Of a stretch of DNA of 27,326 bases, positions 20,620 through 27,326 are shown one piece after another. Where the stretch lies: positions 272,865 to 300,190 of the forward strand of contig QKYT01000027.1 in assembly GCA_003550305.1 (NCBI GenBank). Direction: 5' to 3'. The position numbers and the translations under genes were made by a program. Below the pieces are notes generated by a model. That model worked only from the letters and a program-made list of their open reading frames with translations. It made no database searches and was not told the DNA's origin. The stretch is from Glomus cerebriforme (taxonomy: Eukaryota > Glomeromycota > Glomeromycetes > Glomerales > Glomeraceae). Each line of letters starts with the position of its first letter. Within the stretch, counting starts at the first letter, position 1.

Positions 20620-21422
20620 TTATGGTGTTGTCTTATTTGTAAAAAATATATTAAGAAATTCTGAATAGGACTCATGGTCAGTAAGATAAGCAAGACATCT
20701 AAACCACCTTTCTTCTATGTATCTTAACATTAAAAAGTGATTATTTGGTAAGGTCAAAGTGTACATATAGGATTCTTTTGGTACTACATTATAAGAGTCA
20801 ATATTTGGCCCAACTAATTTCATCTCATTACTTTTTTTATCATATTTAAATTTCCTAACTCGCGCTATTATATCAAGACCAATTACATCATTAAGAATGC
20901 CGTCTCTTTGTAGATCCTGAAGCATCTGATTCGTGTACTGCTAATGTTGGAAATTGGATTGGATCCAGAGCTTTTATAACAATATTTACTTTCATCACAA
21001 GCGGTGGTTTTGGCTCTTGCATTGGAAGTAATTTCATCGCTTTTTTTCCGGGCGTTTTGATTTGCCTTCCCGTCACTCTTGTTAGAACTAATTCCATTTC
21101 CTTGTTTATGATTTCTGATAATGTTATGTTGTTTGGTTCCTTAAAAAAAATTTATAAGTTTGATTTTATTATACATGAAAACGAAAGAATAGAATGAATA
21201 TAAATTAATATACTTACCAGCTGATCTTCTTTGAGTTGATCCATTTTTGAGTTTCTGATTCATAGACATTAATTCGTCGTGTTCTTTGAATGGTTCTCCA
21301 GCCTCAACCCACTTATAATACTCAGTCCAATTTACGGAAGAGTGGCTAATTCTACTTGCTTCTTGTAGTTCTTCTTCCGTAAATTGAGGGAACAGAGACC
21401 GAGGAAACTGAGACTCAGACAT
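20620..21422 (-). pseudogene. unknown gene: acidic N-terminal motif, low-complexity linker, C-terminal domain
   Basis: Exon 1 (21422-21218) encodes 'MSESQFPRSLFPQFTEEELQ', then 'SSVNWTEYYKWVEAGEPF', and ends at a clean donor (GTAAGT). A 78-bp intron ends TTTTTTTTAAG, and exon 2 starts at 21139. The spliced frame reads through an Asn/Ser/Lys-rich linker (QGNGISSNKSDGKANQNARK) to about 20940, where a frame change is needed to enter the last 100 codons: 'LQDLQRDGILNDVIGLDIIA', 'VPKESYMYTLTLPNN', 'RYIEERWFRCLAYL', TAA at 20620. The final segment looks like a compact folded domain and has no internal stop. The frame change may be a small missed intron or a real frameshift. I do not recognise the family. 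Confidence 0.5.
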
Positions 21423-21613
21423 CTTTTATATTGTTTGAAGAAGTTAACTGATGTGATATCGTCATATACCAATAAGCTTTTTATACTGAAAAAAATAATA
21501 TAACACAAGGTAGTTACTTATTTCTTTAATAGGAATTTTGGCTTATAACAACTGCGGAAGTAGTGAATGTACATACGCACAGCACATGACTGGCCTATGC
21601 TACGATATCTTTC
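21423..21613. other. upstream/intergenic region
   Basis: Likely promoter of the minus-strand gene that starts at 21422, and the left flank of the P-type element. Nothing specific is seen. Confidence 0.4.
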
Positions 21614-21620
21614 CCAGTAT
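21614..21620 (+). repeat. left target-site duplication of the P-type element
   Basis: CCAGTAT lies directly left of the TIR tip CTAGGGG. The same seven bases follow the right tip at 27204-27210. Confidence 0.75.
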
Positions 21621-21700
21621 CTAGGGGATAGATAAATATACGGGGAGGCCAACTCAAGGTTACACAAATAAATGATCATGAAACTGAACTGAAGTCACAT
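21621..21700 (+). repeat. left TIR of the P-type element
   Basis: CTAGGGGATAGATAAATATAC at the tip, ACTGAACTGAAGTCACAT at the inner end, pairing with 27125-27203. Confidence 0.8.
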
Positions 21701-22019
21701 AAAATTGGTTACATAAAAAAAAAGACCATATTAAATTACACAAAATTTTTAGTTTTTTTTATTTTTCTCGGCATACATACACAGAAAAGTAGCCGATGTT
21801 AAAAGTTAAGGTTGGCAACTTGTGCTTTAACAGACGGTGTAATTTTATTAAAATTGAACCACTGTAGCTTTCTAAAGATTACTTTATTTTTTTAAAATAA
21901 TATAGAGATTAATTAATTCATTTATTACGTTTGAAAGAGAACTGAAAGCTTTGTTATTTTTGCCAAAATAACTTTTCTACATGTTTTTTTTACTTATTTT
22001 CCAATAAAACTGTAGTTTA

Positions 22020-25000
22020 TTATATAAACATTTGTCCTTTTAATATGACTTCATTGCAGAATTGAGTTTCTTTTTTGAGATGGTCAAAAATTAAAGGTAT
22101 TAAATTCTTTTTTCGTTTAATTTCTGCATTAACATTATCTCCAAACGCCCTAAGTAACCACTGCAATTCTGTCACTTGAAGCATCTTTGAAAACGCCTCT
22201 TCAGCACCATCCAGCTGTGCCCAGATTCGAAGCTGTACTAAGCCAAGCAATGGATCTTTTGGAATACTGGTTTTCTTTATCGAGGTAAATTTATTTTCAC
22301 TTTTTAAGAGGTTTTGGGTATCATTGTGAAAGGCTTTCAAATTCTCACGAAGACTTGAAGTTCCTTTCTCAGGAATGAGATCATTAAACCTTCACCATGA
22401 TTTTTGTCTACTTTTCATGTAAATAAAAATAATGCGTTCATAAAGAAAAATTCTTACATCATCTTTTAATTCAATTTTACAAGTCAAAAGTTGCTGACTA
22501 GCAAAATCTAAAAGTAAATTGAAAGATTGAAACAATGGTATGTTGTAAGATAAACTATTATATATATACTGGAGAATATTTGGTCCAAACTCTTCATGTT
22601 TCTCATATAATAAAAGAATTAATGACTCCATTTTATACATAAATTCTAGGAATTCTTGTCCAGGAATCACATTTGTTATTTGAGCTCGAAATCCTGCTCA
22701 TAAACTACTTGTTCTAAGCTGAGAATTCCTAAATAGGTACAAATATCTTTGAACTGTAGATGTGATTTTGTTTGATGGTCACTTTTAGTTAACTTGTATA
22801 TAATCCACCCAGTGATATACAAAAATTTTGATGCTTCAGCAGATTCCAAAACAATAATATTTTTAGGTATCAAATTACAATCTGCAGTAAGGCTGGTTTG
22901 ATTTTTTCCATCATCTTTTTTAAATGAATATTTGATTACTTTTTGTAAAAGTAAATATGCAATTAGCCTCAAGACAGTAGAATTATGCAGTTTAGTTTTT
23001 GCCAAAAATTCCTGATACCAGCTACCAGAACATTGATAGTTATTCAAACGAAGCTCAAAAGTAGAACTCCAGATAGTTAACTATTGAATACCTATTTTTT
23101 TTGGAACGGATTCACAGGCAAATTTTTTAATATTATCTTTTCACAATTGTAATAATTCATCAATGGAATCTAAATAAAATACAGTTTCAATAAGATTTTG
23201 TCGTTCAATTTGAAGCTGATAAATTTTAAGATTTTCGTAATCAACGTCATTATTAAAGGATTTGGATGGAAATTTAAATCTTTTCATAATTAAATCATCA
23301 GCAAAAATGCTTTTAAAAATAGTACGAGAAAATAATGATAATTGTAATAAACGTATACTATATTTTTGAGTAAAGTCATTTTCATTTTCTTTATTTTCTT
23401 TATTTTCTTTATCATGTAATTTTTTTTCCTTTTGATAGTTTCTAAAAATAAAACAAAAACCTTTTAATTAAATTTTGTTTATAATGAAACAAAAAAATAA
23501 ACATAGGAGTTAAATATTGCCAAACAGATAAATGAAGTAATGAAAAAATATACACCTTCTTATTAAAGAATTAATACCAATGCCAGTATTATTAGCTATT
23601 CCATAATTAATGCTTTTTATTTCGGATGAAACTAATGCTGTAACTTGGTATTTATTTAAAGCATGACCATATGATTTTAATGTTTGTGTTGAAGAATCAC
23701 CTCCAAGTTCACGAATTATGCCAAAATATAAAAGACCTTCAAGTGTGTCTTGTAAAACATGTTATGCTTGAATTATTGAATCCGGATATTTGTTCAAAAT
23801 AAATTCTAACAGTCCAAGAAAACTATTAATTGACAAAATCAAATCGAACTGACATTGTGATGAGATCCACTCCATATATCCTGCTTTTTATTTATCCCCA
23901 TATACAAACCAATCACAAATTTCTCTTAAAGTATTAATACGTGGATCATCCATAGTGCAAAAATTAATTTTACTATGCATAATTTGGCGATATTTTCATG
24001 CATATTTAATAAATTCCTAAAAATCAGAGTTAATAATATCATTTTAAATGTAAGCAGAATAATATTAATAATAACTTACTCTTGTCCCTTCTGATATATT
24101 TTTAAGTTTATCAATAGATGCTAATGCGTCTTCAACTTCCTTTGATAATGTATGCTCAGCTAGGTCGACACGCATCTTACTCCACGAAGTAAGCCATATA
24201 TGTCGCTTCGTAAGTTTTGTTGCCTTTGCTGTTGCATGTTGATTTGTATATTCATAAACACCTTTTATATGCTTTCAACTAATTTCCTTTCCATTAAATA
24301 TTATTTCTCTAGAATTTTTATGACTCTTTGATAAATTATTTCAAAGCTTTTTGAAAATGTGTGTTGAATCACTTATAAAGAACCACTCATCTCCAGTAAT
24401 GGGATTAATTGTTTTATAATTTACTAAAATTTCTTGACTATCATAAACAGGTCTAAAAAATTTACTAATATGATAACTAAAAACTTTCCATTCTCTTTTT
24501 ACATATTTTCCTTTCACAATTTCTATGGTTAATGTTATTTCAATCGGATCAAATTTAACAATTTTTTCTAAATACCATTGATTATCATCTGGATTTTTGA
24601 ATTCACATAATTCATTGACATTCCATTCTAATTTTAAAGGCATTGGTGGATGAATATAGACTCAATCAACTGTGCCCATTTCAGAACTATTACAATCAAG
24701 CTGCCATACACTAAACTTTGATCTTTCAGAATTAGCATCTACAATTTCTGCTACATGAAATGACTTTTTTGTTTTATCAAAATTAACTTCTACAATATTT
24801 CCAGAAGACCAGGTTGACGCATACCAGTCAAAACTTTTTATATGCATTCTATTTTCTCCTACCCATCACAAATTGAACCATATGTATGTATGCCAATACA
24901 CTCTAATTTTGCTACAAGATTGAATATTAAAGTGTTTAAATTATGTATTGTTAATATATTAATACTATAATAAGCAATTGGAAAGGTAAAGTTATGTGTT

Positions 25001-26903
25001 GCTAAATGCCAAATAACCTGATGGACTTGAGTTGCAAGTTCTTTCTTTTGTTTTTGTTTTTCAGGTATTGATAATGAACTATATTCTTTTGAGATTTCAT
25101 ATTAGCATTGTAATGCAAATGACTGAATGTCTTGTATTTCATCCTCAAAATCTAAATATCTAACGTAATAGTTTTTGCACTGACTCCAAAGAAGACCTTC
25201 ATTTTTAAATAAAATTAATTTACTACACATAAAATTAATTATCTCTCATTTAAAAATAAAATTACATTTTACCTTTTTGAATTTTAAAAGAATCATATGA
25301 AAAAAATCCTACTCGTCCATATCCCCAAATTTTGTTTGTTGTTAAACTTTCTAACATTTGAGAAGCAATTTTATCTTGCCATCCTGAATGTTGTTTACTT
25401 TCATTTATATAACTTTTAAGTGTAGAAATTGATGGTAAGCGCATGATTGTCTTCATTGCATTATAAGCTGCATCTCCAGATCTACTATATACAGATATTG
25501 CCCAATGTAAAAACCTACAAAAAAAACTAGTTTATTTTTATTAAAATAAAATAATGTCATTATTTAATAAATCTTACATCAGATGGTATCTTATTCCATT
25601 TGGTTTCCCACTTTGAATACGAATAAGTTCTTGAAAAATAGGATGAAGATTTGAAATATCTATATTTTTATTAGTAACATGTTTAGTAGCGGCATTTGCA
25701 ATTTTTTCCATTTCATCAGAAATTTCTTCTCCTTCTTCTTCTATTTTCTTTTGTAAAGAATTTCTTATATTTATAATGGTTAAATTTTATTCTTTAATAA
25801 TTTTGCATTGATAATCAATTTTTTCTGTAAGAATTTCTTTAGAAGCATATATAGTCTTTACAGAATTTACACCAGATAAAAATCTTCTATGAATTTGTTG
25901 CATTATTTTATACACTTTTTAACAATTTTCACATACATTACTCTATTTTACTATAAGCACGTAGTTTATATATCAATATGCTTCATTTGGCTGGCTTTTA
26001 TTCTCCAAAATAGCCAAAACAGCATGCTCTTGTGCATTACTAACTAATCGGTCTCCTCTAATATAAACTACATTTTCAAAACCTTGAATTTTAAATTAAC
26101 AATAAGTAATGAACAAAAACAGATAATACTCTAAATTATAAATTACTTACCAATGGTACTTTGTTCATAACAAACTTTAAGATCAAAAACATGTTAAATA
26201 AGAGTATCAATTTCATTAAGAGTTCTTATCATTGGTTTAATTGGAAATGAAAGAGCTATTTCTTGCAAAATCTGATCAAGCATCTGAACTTCATAACCAA
26301 GTAAAGAATCTTTAGCAAAAATAATCATCTTTTTTTCTAATTTTTTTTTCCATTAAAAAAGTGAAGTTCAAGGCCTTCATTAATCTCTTGTATAACAATT
26401 CCTACAAATTTCCCTCCTGGTAAAATTTCTTCATGAATTAACAAATGAATATCTCAAATATTTGCACAATTAGAAGGTTTCCAGTATGGTATATAATCAG
26501 ATTTACGTAAGATTGATGCAATTGATTTACTAGTAGGACTAGATTCTAAAAAAATAGTTTTAAGAGCTGACCTATCACCTTTAAATAGTCCTTGTTTTTT
26601 TAAACCAGTTATCCATTTGGAAAATGATTCATACTTCTGACCATTTTTAATACTATATACATATGCTTTTTTTTCTTTTACATTATATAAGAGTACACCT
26701 TCAAAGTATTTGTCCAATGCTGAAAAAAAATATACTTTTTTTCCTTTAAAATCTGACTGAATATTCATAAGTTCTTGGAGGGCTTCAACTTTTTTATGCC
26801 ATTTTACCAAATTATCAGTTTGCTTAAAATTAATAATTATTAGTATAATAAAATTTCTATTTAAAATAATAACAGCTTCAATATTTTTCTTATTATTCAC
26901 CAT
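22020..26903 (-). pseudogene. P-element/THAP9-superfamily transposase, multi-exon, many stops and frameshifts
   Basis: ATG 26903 (MVNNKKNIEA) joins over a 51-bp intron (26873-26823) to 'QTDNLVKWHKKVEALQELM'. An unrecognised N-terminal region follows, including 'VYFFSALDKYFEGVLLYNV' and 'GDRSALKTIFLESSPT'. Then 'RFLHWAISVYSRSGDAAYNA', 'LPSISTLKSYI', and a first acidic candidate in 'YDSFKIQKG' (~25275). A second Asp is in 'GSICDG' (~24875). Next come 'DSTHIFKKL-stop-NNL' (~24340; P family: HLxKxxRN), 'LTKRHIWLTSWSKMRVDLAE' and 'LQDTLEGL...IRELGGDSS' (~23740; P family QDxLE...IRxxGG). The C-terminus is helical (23047-22020). There is no THAP C2CH finger. Stops include TGA at 26454, 24341, 22392 and 22676 plus others, with frameshifts near 24870 and 22690. 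An intact copy would cut and paste the element. Confidence 0.7.
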
Positions 26904-27124
26904 TTTTAATATCCACCTTATAGTTTATACTCAAATAAAATTGCTGATGTAAAATATCTTAAGAACTAAAAATGCGACAGTGATAAAATTTACGTTATAT
27001 ATAGCTTAGCATTGTGTCATCTTGGTATGATTGTATCATGTTATGATTATCATTTTTTATTGAGATAAGATCATCGAGATTTTATGCTTTGTAAATCATT
27101 ATATAGTAAAATATAGTAATTTTA

Positions 27125-27203
27125 TATGTGACTTCAGTTCAGTCTTATAATCATTTATTTATGTAATCTTAAGTTAGCCCCTGTATATTTATCTATCCCC
27201 TAG
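27125..27203 (-). repeat. right TIR of the P-type element
   Basis: ATGTGACTTCAGTTCAGT at the inner side, TATATTTATCTATCCCCTAG at the tip; the reverse complement of the left TIR. Confidence 0.8.
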
Positions 27204-27210
27204 CCAGTAT
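27204..27210 (+). repeat. right target-site duplication of the P-type element
   Basis: CCAGTAT directly after the CCCCTAG tip. The rest of the window (27211-27326) is AT-rich flank with no feature. Confidence 0.75.
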
Positions 27211-27326
27211 CACCAACACTTTTTTCATCCCACGTGACTTTTGATTTGTATTACACATACGTCACATACTGTATATAATGATTTGTTTTGATTTTTTCGG
27301 TATTCAGTTTTGATTCTCTTTCTCTA

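Larger units (their letters stand above)
21621..27203. mobile_element. 5.6-kb P-superfamily-like DNA transposon
   Basis: TIRs of about 80 bases: left 21621-21700 starts CTAGGGGATAGATAAATATAC, and the reverse complement of 27125-27203 starts identically. Both run to ACTGAACTGAAGTCACAT, with scattered transitions and small indels. CCAGTAT is duplicated on both sides. Inside is one long minus-strand gene with P-element/THAP9-type transposase motifs. P-superfamily elements are known for 7-8-bp duplications, which fits. hAT elements also make 8-bp duplications, but the protein motifs favour P. If the tip is taken as TAGGGG, the flank repeat reads as 9 bases with one mismatch. The element is inactive because its gene is broken. 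Confidence 0.75.

Noticed and set aside
542..26903. Alternative genetic code in which TGA is read as an amino acid
   Set aside because: TAA and TAG also interrupt the same genes, frameshifts are common, and the inferred ancestral codon is mostly CGA; simple pseudogene decay explains it.
1..27326. tRNA or rRNA genes
   Set aside because: No cloverleaf, A/B box pair or conserved rRNA block was noticed on reading either strand; a tRNAscan run would be needed to exclude them fully.

Overview
The window looks like a repeat-dense piece of a nuclear fungal genome. My best guess is an arbuscular mycorrhizal fungus (Glomeromycotina, Rhizophagus-like). The DNA is very AT-rich, the genes have short GT-AG introns of about 50-80 bp, and several translated families (two-RING protein, SAM-domain protein, small Cys-rich protein, delta-like polymerase) resemble families I remember as highly repeated in Rhizophagus. 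That assignment is from memory and was not searched. Scattered n bases and one 435-base n run show it is a draft assembly.

Layout. (1) 1-5405 is a decayed Maverick/Polinton-type module: a protein-primed family B DNA polymerase on the minus strand, two small ORFs downstream of it, and a divergent small Cys-rich gene with a stop codon in it. (2) About 5455-8115 is a gene-less, extremely AT-rich element with long diverged terminal inverted repeats. A second, inverted fragment of the Cys-rich gene lies just beyond it at 8289-8543. (3) 8612-10633 is a delta-like (giant-virus-like) family B polymerase truncated at both ends, followed by a tandem repeat that runs into the assembly gap. (4) 11452-14747 is a complete Tc1/mariner-type element with near-perfect TIRs, a TA target duplication, a three-exon DD34E transposase and a convergent second gene with a C-terminal SAM domain. 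(5) 14841-17900 holds two decayed minus-strand genes of unknown function. One is interrupted by a 553-bp near-perfect palindrome that begins CACTG and is flanked by a 3-bp duplication. (6) 18278-21422 holds a 125-bp MITE-like repeat, a broken two-RING gene and a broken unknown gene. (7) 21621-27203 is a 5.6-kb element with ~80-bp TIRs and a 7-bp duplication. It carries one long, decayed multi-exon gene whose motifs match the P-element/THAP9 transposase superfamily.

There is no operon logic here: the window is a graveyard of nested and adjacent mobile elements from at least five classes. One signature runs through unrelated elements: many in-frame stops are TGA where CGA (Arg) is the likely ancestor, as expected from C-to-T decay of methylated CpG. 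The most interesting items are the two-gene Tc1/mariner unit, the P-type element in a fungus, the CACTG palindrome with a seamless insertion footprint, and the long-TIR non-coding element flanked by inverted fragments of one gene family.
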